Notes: generated from the letters alone by a model not told the origin. A stretch of DNA of 64,000 nt from Alphaproteobacteria bacterium (GCA_021775805.1 JAJFHD010000097.1:1-64000); one strand, 5' to 3'. Numbered from the stretch's first letter, positions 52,135 through 61,565 are shown. Numbers and translations are program-made.

Positions 52135-53589
52135 TCAGACGCCCGCCGGCATATTCGCCGGGTCACGCACGACCGCGCGCGGCGAGGTGATTTCCTTCCA
52201 TTGCGACAGGGCGCGGTTGACGGCAGGATAAGCCTCACGGGCAATGAATTCACCATGCCCTTGCTGGGTCTTGACCTCGTCTTCCGAGATTGCCACAGCA
52301 CCGCGCGTCAGGGTGAACCGAGGCAGCCCCGTCACTTCAATGCCTTCGAAGACATTGTAGTCGATCGCCGACTGCTGTGCGGCGGCCCCGATTGTCTTCG
52401 ACCGTTTCGGGTCCCAGACCACGATGTCGGCATCGGAGCCTTCGAGGATCGCGCCTTTGCGCGGATAGACGTTGAGGATCTTTGCGATATTGGTCGACGT
52501 CACCGCGACAAACTCGTTCATGGTCAACCGGCCGGTGTTGACGCCTCTGGTCCACAGCACCGGCAACCGGTCTTCGAGTCCGCCGGTACCGTTGGGGATC
52601 TTCGTGAAGTCCCCCAGACCATAGCGCTTCTGTTCGGTGGTAAACGCGCAATGATCGGTCGCAACCACCTGCAGGCTGCCGGCCTGAAGTCCCGCCCACA
52701 GCGAATCCTGATGCTGTTTGTTGCGGAACGGTGGTGACATCACACGGCGCGCGGAGTGATCCCAATCCTTGTTGAAATACTCGGTCTCATCGAGCGTCAG
52801 ATGCTGGATCAGCGGTTCGCCGAAAACACGCATGCCCTTCTGGCGCGCCCGCCTGATCGCTTCATGGGACTGTTCGCACGACACATGCACAACATAGAGT
52901 GGCACCCGCGCCATGTCGGCAATCATGATCGCCCGGTTGGTCGCTTCGCCTTCAACTTCAGGCGGCCGAGAATAGGCATGCCCCTCGGGACCATTGTTGC
53001 CTTCGGCCATGAGTTTTTCCTGAAGCTGGGCCACGACGTCGCCGTTTTCCGCATGAACCAGAGGCATGGCGCCCAGCGCCGAGCAGCGCTCGAACGACGA
53101 GTACATTTCATCGTCGTCGACCATCAGCGCGCCCTTGTAGGCCATGAAATGCTTGAACGTGTTGATACCGCTGCCGACCACGGTTTCCATCTCGTTGAAG
53201 ACCTGCTCGCCCCACCACGTGATCGCCATGTGGAAGGAATAATCGCACGACGCCTTCGAGGTCTTGTTGTCCCACATCTGGCGGGCTTCAAGCAGCGATT
53301 GCCCGGGGGACGGCAGGCAGAAGTCCACCACCATAGTCGTACCGCCGGACAGGGCAGCCCTGGTGCCGGATTCGAAGTCGTCCGACGAATAGGTCCCCAT
53401 GAATGGCATCTCAAGGTGGGTGTGCGGGTCGATCCCGCCCGGCATGACATAACAACCGGTGGCGTCGAGCGTCTCGTCGCCACTGAGATTGGCGCCAATC
53501 TGCGAAATCCGGCCACCCTCAATCAGAACGTCAGCCACATAGGTACGGTCTGCGGTGACGATCGTGCCGCCTTTGATCACTTTGCTCAT
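52135..53589 (-). CDS. hydA: Dihydropyrimidinase / D-hydantoinase
   Basis: 484 aa, cyclic amidohydrolase. Metal-site motifs are GGIDPHTHLEMPF near residue 55 (HxH), the carboxylated lysine in FKHFMAYKGALMVDD near 150, VHAENGD near 183, VVHVSCEQS near 235 and DHCAF near 315. It hydrolyses dihydrouracil or dihydrothymine to N-carbamoyl-beta-amino acids, the second step of the reductive pathway after PreA/PreT, and hands the product to the hydrolase encoded 24 bp upstream. Confidence 0.94.
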   Translation of the reverse strand: MSKVIKGGTIVTADRTYVADVLIEGGRISQIGANLSGDETLDATGCYVMPGGIDPHTHLEMPFMGTYSSDDFESGTRAALSGGTTMVVDFCLPSPGQSLLEARQMWDNKTSKASCDYSFHMAITWWGEQVFNEMETVVGSGINTFKHFMAYKGALMVDDDEMYSSFERCSALGAMPLVHAENGDVVAQLQEKLMAEGNNGPEGHAYSRPPEVEGEATNRAIMIADMARVPLYVVHVSCEQSHEAIRRARQKGMRVFGEPLIQHLTLDETEYFNKDWDHSARRVMSPPFRNKQHQDSLWAGLQAGSLQVVATDHCAFTTEQKRYGLGDFTKIPNGTGGLEDRLPVLWTRGVNTGRLTMNEFVAVTSTNIAKILNVYPRKGAILEGSDADIVVWDPKRSKTIGAAAQQSAIDYNVFEGIEVTGLPRFTLTRGAVAISEDEVKTQQGHGEFIAREAYPAVNRALSQWKEITSPRAVVRDPANMPAGV

Positions 53590-53613
53590 GATTTATCCTC
53601 CCTCGTGTTCGGT

Positions 53614-54861
53614 CTAGTCGACAATTCCGGCGGTCTCCACAACCGCATGAAACAGCACATCGGTGCCGGCGGTCGCCCATTCCGGCGATATATCTTCTGC
53701 CTCGTTGTGTGACAGGCCGTCGACACACGGGCACATCACCATAGCGGTCGGCGCCACCCGGTTGATCCAGCAGGCATCGTGGCCGGCACCGGAAACGATA
53801 TCGCGGTGGCTGTAACCAAGGCGCTCGGCTGCAGACCGGATTGCAGTCACGCAACCGTCGTCGAATTTTACCGGATCGAAACCGCCGACCGGTTCCATCT
53901 CGATTTCAAGTCCGATATCGTCAGCAATCTTTTGCGCGCCTTCGCGAAGTTCATTCTCCATGGCCTCGATGATCGCCTTGTCGGGGTGCCGGAAGTCAAC
54001 CGTGAACACGGTCTTGCCCGGAATGATGTTGCGTGAATTCGGATAAACATCGCAATGCCCGATGGCGCCGACCGCAAGCGGGGCATGGCTCCAGGCGATT
54101 TCATCGACAAGCTGGGTCACCCTGGCCATGCCAAGGCCGGCATTGACACGCATCGGCATCGGCGTTGACCCGGTGTGGCTTTCCCGCCCCGTCAGCGTGA
54201 TTTGCATCCAGCTCAACCCCTGGCCATGGGTCACGACACCGATGTCCTTTTCCTCGGCCTCGAGGATCGGGCCCTGTTCGATATGCAGCTCGAAAAATGC
54301 GTGCATCTTGCGCGCGCCGACTTCTTCATCGCCGACCCAACCGATGCGCTTGAGTTCTTCGCCGACTGTCTTGCCTTCGGCGTCTTCACGGTCGTAGGCC
54401 CAGTCGAGGGTATGGGTGCCAGCAAAGACACCGGACGCCAGCATCGGCGGGGCAAAACGCGTGCCTTCCTCGTTGGTCCAGTTGACGACCACGATCGGGT
54501 GTTTGGTCTGGATGTTCATGTCGTTCAAAGTTCGGATGATTTCCAGGCCGCCCAGAACGCCCAGAACACCGTCATACTTTCCGCCCGTCGGCTGGGTGTC
54601 GAGGTGACTGCCCACATAGACCGGCAGGGCTTCCGGATCGGTGCCTTCGCGCCGGGCGAACATGGTGCCCATCTGGTCGACGCCCATGCTGAGACCGGCG
54701 TCGTCGCACCACTTCTTAAACAGGTCACGTCCTTTGGCATCGTCGTCGGTCAGGGTCTGACGGTTGTTGCCGCCGGCGATGCCCGGTCCGATCTTGGCCA
54801 TTTCCATCAGCGAGTCCCACAACCGCTCGCCGTTTATCCTGAGATTACTTGCCACCGCCAT
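53614..54861 (-). CDS. N-carbamoyl-beta-alanine amidohydrolase (beta-ureidopropionase), M20-type
   Basis: 415 aa. I chose ATG 54861 with AGAGGG upstream. The bimetal M20 motifs are GSHLDTQPTGGKYDGVLGVL near residue 84, WTNEEGTRFAPP near 128 and ELHIEQGPILE near 195, with the dimerisation-domain GRESHTGSTPM near 225. It releases beta-alanine, CO2 and ammonia from N-carbamoyl-beta-alanine. N-carbamoyl-L-amino acid hydrolase is the closest alternative; the operon favours the pyrimidine role. Confidence 0.92.
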   Translation of the reverse strand: MAVASNLRINGERLWDSLMEMAKIGPGIAGGNNRQTLTDDDAKGRDLFKKWCDDAGLSMGVDQMGTMFARREGTDPEALPVYVGSHLDTQPTGGKYDGVLGVLGGLEIIRTLNDMNIQTKHPIVVVNWTNEEGTRFAPPMLASGVFAGTHTLDWAYDREDAEGKTVGEELKRIGWVGDEEVGARKMHAFFELHIEQGPILEAEEKDIGVVTHGQGLSWMQITLTGRESHTGSTPMPMRVNAGLGMARVTQLVDEIAWSHAPLAVGAIGHCDVYPNSRNIIPGKTVFTVDFRHPDKAIIEAMENELREGAQKIADDIGLEIEMEPVGGFDPVKFDDGCVTAIRSAAERLGYSHRDIVSGAGHDACWINRVAPTAMVMCPCVDGLSHNEAEDISPEWATAGTDVLFHAVVETAGIVD

Positions 54862-54917
54862 CTGCGCGTCCCTCTTGTCTTTTCGGTTTATCTCCGTCCG
54901 ACTTAAAGTCGGTTCGA

Positions 54918-56243
54918 TCAATCAATATCCTTCAACACGCCGGCCAGCACGCCAAACAGTTCGTCGATTTGCTGTTTCTCGATGATCAGTGGCGGCGACA
55001 ACGCAATGATATCGCCGGTCGTGCGGATCAGTACATTGCGCTCAAATGCATTCAGGAATGCAGAGAATGCCCGCTTTGTCGGTTCACCGGCAATCGGCTC
55101 AAGTTCAATCGCGCCGATCAGTCCCATGTTGCGTATGTCAATGACATGCGGCAACCCTTTCAGACTGTGCAGGGCGTCCTCCCAGTAAGAGGCAAGTTCC
55201 GCACCGCGTGTCAGCAGGCCCTCCTCCTGGTATGTCTCCAGCGTCGCAAGCGCTGTCGCACACGCCATGGGATTGCCGGAATAGGTATAGCCGTGGAAAA
55301 ACTCGATTACATGCTCCGGTCCGTCCATGAAGGCGTCGTGGATTTCATCGGTGACAAAAACCGCGCCCATGGGAATGACACCGTTGGTCAGTCCTTTTGC
55401 CGTCGTGATCATGTCAGGGATGACACCAAAGACATCCGGGGCAAATGGCACTCCCAGCCTGCCGAAGCCGGTGATCACCTCATCGAAAATCAGCAGAATT
55501 CCGTGCTTGTCGCAAATATCGCGGAGGCGTTGCAGATAGCCCTTCGGGGGCATCAGAACACCGGTCGAGCCGGCCATGGGTTCGACGATCACCGCAGCGA
55601 TTGTCGAGGCGTCGTGCAGTTGCACGATGCGTTCCAGGTCATCGGCAAATTCGGCGCCATGTTCGGGCATGCCCCTGGTAAAGGCGTTGCGTTCAATATC
55701 GTGGGTGTGCCGGATGTGATCGACACCGGTGAGCAGGGATCCGAACATTTTTCGGTTGCCGACAATGCCACCAACGGAGATGCCGCCGAAATTGACGCCG
55801 TGATAACCGCGTTCCCGGCCAATCAGGCGAAAGCGGCTGCCGTCGCCTTTAGCACGGTGATAGGCAATGGCGGTCTTGAGCGCTGTCTCGACCGATTCTG
55901 ACCCGGAGTTAGTGAAAAACACATGATCCAGACCTTCAGGTGAGATCTGTGTCAGACGTGAGGCCAGTTCAAACGCTTTTGGATGGCCCATCTGGAAGGC
56001 CGGGGCGTAGTCCAGTTCCTCGATCTGGCGCTGAATCGCCTCGACGATCTTCGGCCGTTTGTGTCCGGCGTTCACACACCACAACCCGGCAGTGCCGTCG
56101 AGAATCTTGCGATTGTCGTCGGTGGTGTAATGCATGCCCTCGGCAGCCACCAGCATTCGAGGATTCTTCTTGAATTGCCGGTTTGCCGTGAACGGCATCC
56201 AGAAAGATTCGAGATCGTTAGGGCGAGAGACTTTTTCCAGCAT
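54918..56243 (-). CDS. Omega-amino acid (beta-alanine):pyruvate aminotransferase
   Basis: 441 aa, class III PLP aminotransferase. Landmarks are the N-terminal FWMPFTANRQFKKNPRM block of omega-APT enzymes, TNSGSESVETALKTAIAYHRAKG near residue 110, IFDEVITGFGRLG near 255 and the Schiff-base lysine in ITTAKGLTNG near 287. It converts beta-alanine plus pyruvate to malonate semialdehyde and alanine, the step after ureidopropionase. It is first in the 12-gene operon and divergent from the RutR-like genes across two TGACCA-type palindromes. Confidence 0.92.
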   Translation of the reverse strand: MLEKVSRPNDLESFWMPFTANRQFKKNPRMLVAAEGMHYTTDDNRKILDGTAGLWCVNAGHKRPKIVEAIQRQIEELDYAPAFQMGHPKAFELASRLTQISPEGLDHVFFTNSGSESVETALKTAIAYHRAKGDGSRFRLIGRERGYHGVNFGGISVGGIVGNRKMFGSLLTGVDHIRHTHDIERNAFTRGMPEHGAEFADDLERIVQLHDASTIAAVIVEPMAGSTGVLMPPKGYLQRLRDICDKHGILLIFDEVITGFGRLGVPFAPDVFGVIPDMITTAKGLTNGVIPMGAVFVTDEIHDAFMDGPEHVIEFFHGYTYSGNPMACATALATLETYQEEGLLTRGAELASYWEDALHSLKGLPHVIDIRNMGLIGAIELEPIAGEPTKRAFSAFLNAFERNVLIRTTGDIIALSPPLIIEKQQIDELFGVLAGVLKDID

Positions 56244-56429
56244 TTCAGTGTCAGCAGAAACCGCCGCCTCCTGTTAGGGCTGCTCAGCCCGAAACTTCGC
56301 TCAGGAGGACAAGAAACGCACAATCGGATGTCGGCATCACCAGATCCTCCCCTCATTCGACCTTAACGGCCCTTTTATCAGGTGCCATTCTTGTGATGGC
56401 TTGGCGCTTAAAGACTCGGTTGATTTAAC

Positions 56430-56445
56430 CTGACCAATCGGTCAA
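56430..56445. promoter_or_regulatory. RutR-type operator (CTGACCAATCGGTCAA)
   Basis: Matches TTGACCANNTGGTCAA at 14 of 16 positions; the inner 14 bp are perfectly palindromic (TGACCAATCGGTCA). It lies between the aminotransferase operon and the rutR-like genes, 35 bp from the second site centre to centre. Confidence 0.75.
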
Positions 56446-56464
56446 GATGTAAAACTACCGATGA

Positions 56465-56480
56465 TTGACCAATTGGTCAA
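56465..56480. promoter_or_regulatory. RutR-type operator (TTGACCAATTGGTCAA)
   Basis: Perfect 16-bp palindrome, identical to the E. coli RutR consensus TTGACCANNTGGTCAA. It ends 34 bp before the chosen start of the first TetR gene, which suits autoregulation. Confidence 0.82.
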
Positions 56481-56514
56481 CATTTATCCGAAAAAAAGGC
56501 GACACAAGTTCACG

Positions 56515-57171
56515 ATGACGGCCAAAACGTCGCAAAAACGAAACGGCTCCAAGACAGGAATTCGTCGCGAAAACGAGCGCGCCATTCTTGAAGCGGCAGA
56601 AAGTGTGTTTGCCGAATTCGGCTATCGTGGCGCTACCACCAGCCTGATCGCGGAACGTGCGGGAATTCCCAAGCCCAACCTGCATTACTATTTTCCTACC
56701 AAAGAAGCGCTCTACCGCGAGGTGGTCGACAACATTTTCAACATCTGGCTGGACGCTGCCGACTCCTTCGACGATTGCGACGATCCGGCAGAAGCGTTGA
56801 CCCGTTACATCTCCAAGAAAATGGATATCTCCCGTGACCATCCCATGGGGTCGAAGGTATGGGCAAACGAAATTCTTCAAAAAGCCCCGGTTATCCATGA
56901 CTACCTGGAGACAGTGCTGAAGGACTGGACCAATTCGCGCGTCGCCATCATTCAGCGCTGGATCGACGAAGGCCGGATCGATCAGGTCAATCCCGAAACA
57001 CTGTTGTACATGATCTGGGCAACAACCCAGCACTATGCCGATTTCAATCATCAGATCGAAACCCTGAATGGCGGCAAGCCTTTGAGCGACGATCGCTTCG
57101 AGGCCGCAAAGCAGCAAGTGGTCGATATAATACTGACCGGCATCGGCGCCGGCCGGGCTCCTGCCCCATGA
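56515..57171 (+). CDS. TetR-family regulator, RutR-like (first of tandem pair)
   Basis: 218 aa. I chose ATG 56515 (MTAKTSQKR); the frame is open to ATG 56461, but that would put the operator inside the gene. The N-terminal TetR helix-turn-helix is AAESVFAEFGYRGATTSLIAERAGIPKPNLHYYF. The C-terminal RutR-type ligand domain has ANEILQKAP near residue 120 and MIWATTQHYADFN near 180, the segment that surrounds uracil in RutR. Probably represses the pyrimidine operons until uracil binds. Its stop overlaps the next start (ATGA). Confidence 0.9.
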   Translation: MTAKTSQKRNGSKTGIRRENERAILEAAESVFAEFGYRGATTSLIAERAGIPKPNLHYYFPTKEALYREVVDNIFNIWLDAADSFDDCDDPAEALTRYISKKMDISRDHPMGSKVWANEILQKAPVIHDYLETVLKDWTNSRVAIIQRWIDEGRIDQVNPETLLYMIWATTQHYADFNHQIETLNGGKPLSDDRFEAAKQQVVDIILTGIGAGRAPAP

Positions 57172-57806
57172 ACGCGCGGTCACGCCAGTCCAAGAAACGG
57201 ACGAGAATCCAGCTACAGAACGAAGAACGGATTTATGAAGCCGCTCTCGATGTGTTTTCGACCTTCGGGTTTCGCGGCTCGACAATCGATCAGATTGCCG
57301 AGCAGGCCGGCATGTCGAAGCCCAACCTGCTCTACTACTTTGCCAACAAGCAGGACATCTACGTCGCCGTTCTGGAGCGAACGCTGGAAATCTGGCTGGA
57401 ACCGCTCACCCAGCTCGACCCGGACGGTGATCCTGCCGAAGAAATCTGGAACTACATCCGCCGGAAACTCGAACTGTCCAGGCTTTCGCCCGAGTCCTCG
57501 CGCATGTTCTCCAACGAGATCCTCCAGGGTGCACCGAACATCAAGGATGTTCTGGAAGGACCCCTGAAGGCGCTTGTTGACCAGAAGTGCAGTGTCATCA
57601 GGCAATGGATTGACCGCGGCCAGGTGGCCGATGTCGAGCCAAAACATCTGATCTTCATGATCTGGGCTGCAACCCAGCACTACGCCGACTTCGAAGTCCA
57701 GATCGACGCTATAACCGGCCCGGGAGCAAACCGGGACGAGAGCTATGCCAATGCGGAAAAGACATTGAAGACCATTTTCCTGAATGGGTTGTTGCCGCGC
57801 AGTTGA
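57168..57806 (+). CDS. rutR: TetR-family regulator, RutR-like (second of tandem pair)
   Basis: 212 aa. The DNA-binding domain is AALDVFSTFGFRGSTIDQIAEQAGMSKPNLLYYF. The C-terminal domain is closer to E. coli RutR than the first copy is: RKLELSRLSPESSRMFSNEILQGAP, then LKALVDQKCSVIRQWIDRG and HLIFMIWAATQHYADF. It is translationally coupled to the first copy. The two could form heterodimers or sense different pyrimidines (uracil versus thymine), which is inference. Confidence 0.9.
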   Translation: MNARSRQSKKRTRIQLQNEERIYEAALDVFSTFGFRGSTIDQIAEQAGMSKPNLLYYFANKQDIYVAVLERTLEIWLEPLTQLDPDGDPAEEIWNYIRRKLELSRLSPESSRMFSNEILQGAPNIKDVLEGPLKALVDQKCSVIRQWIDRGQVADVEPKHLIFMIWAATQHYADFEVQIDAITGPGANRDESYANAEKTLKTIFLNGLLPRS

Positions 57807-57917
57807 CTCGGTGCCATTTACGACTGCCATCCTTGCCTGTACGCCAGCACTGGCGAGGGTCCATTCGCTTGTCCGGCAAGTCATAGCAAATGTGACTGCA
57901 CTCTCGTCTAGGTCGAC

Positions 57918-58814
57918 TTACCCTTCCCGTGACCGCTGCAACAAGATCATTGCGGCGGTAATCACAACCACACCACCCAGAACAGACAGTGACGGCCAGG
58001 GCTGTCCAAGCACAACGTCCTGCGCCAGCACGAAAGCGGGGATCAGGTAGGTGTAGGCCATGACCTTGGCGGAGGGAAGGCGCACACTGGCATACTGAAT
58101 GAGATAGAAACTGATCGCTGTTGTAAAAAAGGCCAGGTGGAGAATGCCCAGGTAAACCGTCAACGGAACGTCGCTCCAGGCTGTCGCCAGGATTTCAGTG
58201 CGGGCATAGAGTCCCAGCAGGACCATGCCCGCCAGTATAGTCCAGAACGTGACTTCGATCAGACTTCGGTCGCCTTTCAGCAGCCGCACCGACGGAGAAT
58301 AGGCAGCGTAGCAAAACACCCCGACCAGAAAAATCAGTTCCCCGGGGCCCAGAGAGAAACGGGCAAGCCGTTCTGGATCGCCGTCGAACATGACCCAGAC
58401 AGCACCGCACCCCGCAACAATCAGGCTGATGATCGCCGTCCCCGTCAGCACCTGCCCCAGAACCATCCGCGACATGATGGCGGTAAACATCGGGCACAGC
58501 GTGAACACGACACCGGTGCTCAAGGCATCGGTCAAACGCAAGGCCTCGAACATTGTGACGAAAAAAACCACCAGTGTCAGGGCAAGCCAGATATAACGCC
58601 CGACATCCCGAACCTGCAGTTTGGTGAGCCGGTCCCTGGACAACGCCAGCAGCGCCAGGAAAATCGTGCCGGCAATTGCAAATCGCACGAACGTCAAAGC
58701 GGCCGGATCCACGGCATCGGTTATCGCCCGGCCCACGGTGAACGACGTGCTGACCAGAAATGCAAACACCAGCATCGCCACGTGGGCACGGGCCCCGTTG
58801 GCCAGAATCGACAT
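57918..58814 (-). CDS. EamA/DMT-superfamily transporter
   Basis: 298 aa with about ten membrane segments in two EamA repeats, for example MLVFAFLVSTSFTVGRAI at the N-terminus and VPLTVYLGILHLAFFTTAISFYL near residue 215. It is 33 bp downstream of preA on the same strand, so it is expressed with dihydropyrimidine dehydrogenase. DMT proteins usually export amino acids or metabolites; here it might export or import a pyrimidine-pathway compound. The substrate is unknown. Confidence 0.88.
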   Translation of the reverse strand: MSILANGARAHVAMLVFAFLVSTSFTVGRAITDAVDPAALTFVRFAIAGTIFLALLALSRDRLTKLQVRDVGRYIWLALTLVVFFVTMFEALRLTDALSTGVVFTLCPMFTAIMSRMVLGQVLTGTAIISLIVAGCGAVWVMFDGDPERLARFSLGPGELIFLVGVFCYAAYSPSVRLLKGDRSLIEVTFWTILAGMVLLGLYARTEILATAWSDVPLTVYLGILHLAFFTTAISFYLIQYASVRLPSAKVMAYTYLIPAFVLAQDVVLGQPWPSLSVLGGVVVITAAMILLQRSREG

Positions 58815-58847
58815 CAGGTTCCAGTCGAACCGCTGGATGCCTGGTCC

Positions 58848-60155
58848 CTACTCGGCAGCATCAGCGGCTGCGGGATTGTTGGGGTGTGTTGTCCAGTTGG
58901 CATACCCGGGATCGATTGGTCTTCCGGTGCGTGGATCAACACCTTTGGTCATCTGTTCCATGGTGATGCAGTCTTCAACCGGGCAAACGCTGACACACAG
59001 GTTGCAGCCAACGCATTCCTCGTCGATCACTTCGAAGCGGCGGCTGCCGTCGACCATGTTGGTGATCGCCTGGTGCGACGTGTCCTCGCAGGCAATGTGA
59101 CACCGGCCGCACTTGATGCAAAGATCCTGGTTGATCTTGGCTTTGACCACATAATTCAAATTGAGATACTGCCAGTCGCTCACATTGGGTACGGCCATGC
59201 CCTGGAACTGGTCTATCGATGTATAGCCTTTGGTGTCCATCCAGTTCGACAATCCGTCAATCATCTCCTCGACAACCTTGAAGCCATAGGTCATGGCCGC
59301 CGTGCAAACCTGCACAGTGCCACAGCCAAGGGCTATGAACTCCGCCGCATCACGCCAGTTCGTTATCCCGCCGATACCGGAAATCGGCAAACCTGCCGTT
59401 TCCTTATGGCGGGCAATGTCGGCCACCATGTTGAGCGCTATGGGTTTGACGGCAGGGCCGCAATAGCCACCGTGCGATCCCTTGCCGTCAATTGTCGGCA
59501 CCGGCGCCATGACATCGAGGTCGACACTCACGATCGAACTGATGGTATTGATCAGAGAGACCGCGTCGCCGCCGCCGGCCAGAGCTGCGCGTGCGGGATA
59601 GGTGATGTCGGTGATATTGGGTGTCAGCTTGACGATCACCGGCATGGACGTGTTGGCCTTGCACCAGCGTGTCACCATCTCGATGTATTCCGGCACCTGG
59701 CCGACCGAGGCTCCCATGCCGCGTTCAGACATGCCGTGCGGACACCCGAAGTTGAGTTCGATGCCGTCGGCCTCGGTTTCCTCAACCCGATTGAGAATCG
59801 AGACCCAGTTGGCTTCCTCGCAGGGCACCATGAGCGATACGACCATCGCCCGATCAGGCCAGTCCTTCTTGACCTGCTTGATCTCTCGCAGGTTGACGTC
59901 CAGGGGCCGATCGGTGATCAGTTCAATATTGTTGAAGCCGAGCAGACGACGGTCGCCTGAATGAATGGCGCCATAGCGCGGACCATTCACGTTGACGATA
60001 TGGGGATCCTCGCCCAGCGTCTTCCAGACGACGCCGCCCCAACCTGCCTTGAATGCGCGGACCACATTGTATTCCTTGTCCGTCGGGGGCGCAGATGCCA
60101 GCCAGAACGGGTTGGGTGACTTGATTCCGCAGAAATTTGTTGAAAGGTCAGCCAT
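58848..60155 (-). CDS. preA: NAD-dependent dihydropyrimidine dehydrogenase, subunit PreA
   Basis: 435 aa. I chose ATG 60155 (MADLSTNFCGIKSPNPFWLASAPPT). The N-terminal FMN barrel of the dihydroorotate dehydrogenase family contains GWGGVVWKTLGEDPH near residue 38, ELNFGCPHGMSERGMG near 135 and GIGGITNWRDAAEFI near 260. The C-terminal 2[4Fe-4S] ferredoxin domain has CIKCGRCHIACEDT and CVGCNLCVSVCPVEDC near residues 345-390. With PreT it reduces uracil or thymine to the dihydro form. Confidence 0.95.
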   Translation of the reverse strand: MADLSTNFCGIKSPNPFWLASAPPTDKEYNVVRAFKAGWGGVVWKTLGEDPHIVNVNGPRYGAIHSGDRRLLGFNNIELITDRPLDVNLREIKQVKKDWPDRAMVVSLMVPCEEANWVSILNRVEETEADGIELNFGCPHGMSERGMGASVGQVPEYIEMVTRWCKANTSMPVIVKLTPNITDITYPARAALAGGGDAVSLINTISSIVSVDLDVMAPVPTIDGKGSHGGYCGPAVKPIALNMVADIARHKETAGLPISGIGGITNWRDAAEFIALGCGTVQVCTAAMTYGFKVVEEMIDGLSNWMDTKGYTSIDQFQGMAVPNVSDWQYLNLNYVVKAKINQDLCIKCGRCHIACEDTSHQAITNMVDGSRRFEVIDEECVGCNLCVSVCPVEDCITMEQMTKGVDPRTGRPIDPGYANWTTHPNNPAAADAAE

Positions 60156-60174
60156 GGTCTTCTCCCTCAATCCT

Positions 60175-61530
60175 TCAGCTCGAAAGGGCTTTGTTGATTG
60201 CTTCGGCGGCAACTTTTCCGTCTTCGACGGCTGCCACCGTCAGATCCTCGCCCCCAACAACGCAATCCCCGCCGGCCCATACTCCGGACAAAGACGTTGC
60301 CCGGTTATCGTCGATCTTGATGCGGCCGTTCTCGATGTCAAGCGCACCCGACACCGGAGCGTCTGAGAAAGACTGCCCGATTGCCTTGAACACCATATCG
60401 GCCTCAAGTGTGAAATGCTCGCCTGTTCCGGACAACCGGCCGTCGGCGCCGGTCGAGGTGTATTCGAATGTGACGCCATCCACCTGCTTTCCGTCGCCAG
60501 CGTCGAGCGTGACCGGCATGGCATTGTGCTTGATCCGCACACCGTTCGTCTGCGCCAGATCCTGTTCATACTCGCTCGCGTTCATGCGGTCCTTGCCGCG
60601 GCGGTAAACGATCGTGACATCCTCGGCCCCAAGCAGCTTGGACTGAATTGCCGCATCGATGGCGGTCATGCCGCCGCCGATGACGATGACCTTGCGTCCG
60701 ATTGCCAGTTTTCCGAGGTCATCAGCCTGACGAAGATCCGCAATGAATTCGACCGCATCCAGAACGCCTTCGAGGTCTTCGCCTGGCGTGCGCAAGGCAT
60801 TGACGCCGGCAAGCCCCATGCCGAGGAAGACCGCGTCATGCTTGTCGCGCAGGGTATCGAGCGTGACATCGCGCCCCAGCGCCTTGCCGGTTTCCACCGT
60901 GATCCCGCCGATCGACAGGACGAAATCAACTTCGCGCTGGGCAAAATTTTCAACCGTCTTGTAGGAAGCAATACCGTACTCGTTGAGGCCGCCGGTCTTT
61001 TCCCTGGCTTCGTAAATCATCACGGTGTGGCCGTGCATTGCCAGTCTGTGCGCGCAGGCAAGTCCCGCCGGGCCGGCACCGACCACGGCTATCGATTTCC
61101 CCGTCGCCTCCGCCCGTTCGAAGGGATGGTTACCCTGCTCGATCAACAGATCGACCGCGTGACGCTGCAACTCTCCGATGCGCACCGGCTTGTGCTCGGC
61201 ATCGTTGCGCACACAGACCTGTTCGCAAAGGGTTTCGGTTGGACAGACCCGCGCGCACATGCCGCCCAGAATGTTCTGCTTTAGAATGGTCTCCGCTGAC
61301 CCGGACAGGTCGCCTGTCGATATCTGGCGAATGAATTGCGGGATGTCGATGCTTGTGGGACACGCATCCATGCACGGCGCATCGTAACAAAAGTAACACC
61401 GGTCGGCCTCGACCAGAGCTTCGTGTTTGCTGAGCGGGGGATGGAGATCCGAGAAGTTGTCCCGATATTGTTCGGCCGTGAGTCGCCCCGCAGTAATGTC
61501 GGGTTGCCTTGGACCTGCCTGAGTACTCAT
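60175..61530 (-). CDS. preT: NAD-dependent dihydropyrimidine dehydrogenase, subunit PreT
   Basis: 451 aa. An N-terminal Fer4_20 iron-sulfur region has CYFCYDAPCMDACPTSI near residue 46 and MCARVCPTETLCEQVC near 92. Two FAD/NAD-binding motifs follow: AVVGAGPAGLACAHRLAMHG near 148 and VIVIGGGMTAIDAAIQSKLLG near 290. It passes electrons from NADH to PreA. It is first in the preT-preA-DMT operon (19 bp gap to preA). An RutR-like site lies 35 bp upstream. Confidence 0.95.
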   Translation of the reverse strand: MSTQAGPRQPDITAGRLTAEQYRDNFSDLHPPLSKHEALVEADRCYFCYDAPCMDACPTSIDIPQFIRQISTGDLSGSAETILKQNILGGMCARVCPTETLCEQVCVRNDAEHKPVRIGELQRHAVDLLIEQGNHPFERAEATGKSIAVVGAGPAGLACAHRLAMHGHTVMIYEAREKTGGLNEYGIASYKTVENFAQREVDFVLSIGGITVETGKALGRDVTLDTLRDKHDAVFLGMGLAGVNALRTPGEDLEGVLDAVEFIADLRQADDLGKLAIGRKVIVIGGGMTAIDAAIQSKLLGAEDVTIVYRRGKDRMNASEYEQDLAQTNGVRIKHNAMPVTLDAGDGKQVDGVTFEYTSTGADGRLSGTGEHFTLEADMVFKAIGQSFSDAPVSGALDIENGRIKIDDNRATSLSGVWAGGDCVVGGEDLTVAAVEDGKVAAEAINKALSS

Positions 61531-61565
61531 CCGATTCCTCCCCTACACTGAGCATCACAATTAAT

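Noticed and set aside
55468..55480. GGTGATCACC inside the omega-aminotransferase gene as a GntR operator
   Set aside because: Only the 8-bp core is shared, the outer bases differ, it lies in coding sequence, and the gene has its own RutR-type control.
56461..56514. Upstream start of the first RutR-like gene
   Set aside because: The RutR palindrome would then be inside the coding region and the added residues are not TetR-like; ATG 56515 is preferred, though its Shine-Dalgarno is weak.
58137..59960. 607-codon open frame on the plus strand opposite preA and the DMT gene
   Set aside because: Antisense to well-supported genes and spans two of them; its residues are a mirror of their codons with no recognisable domain.
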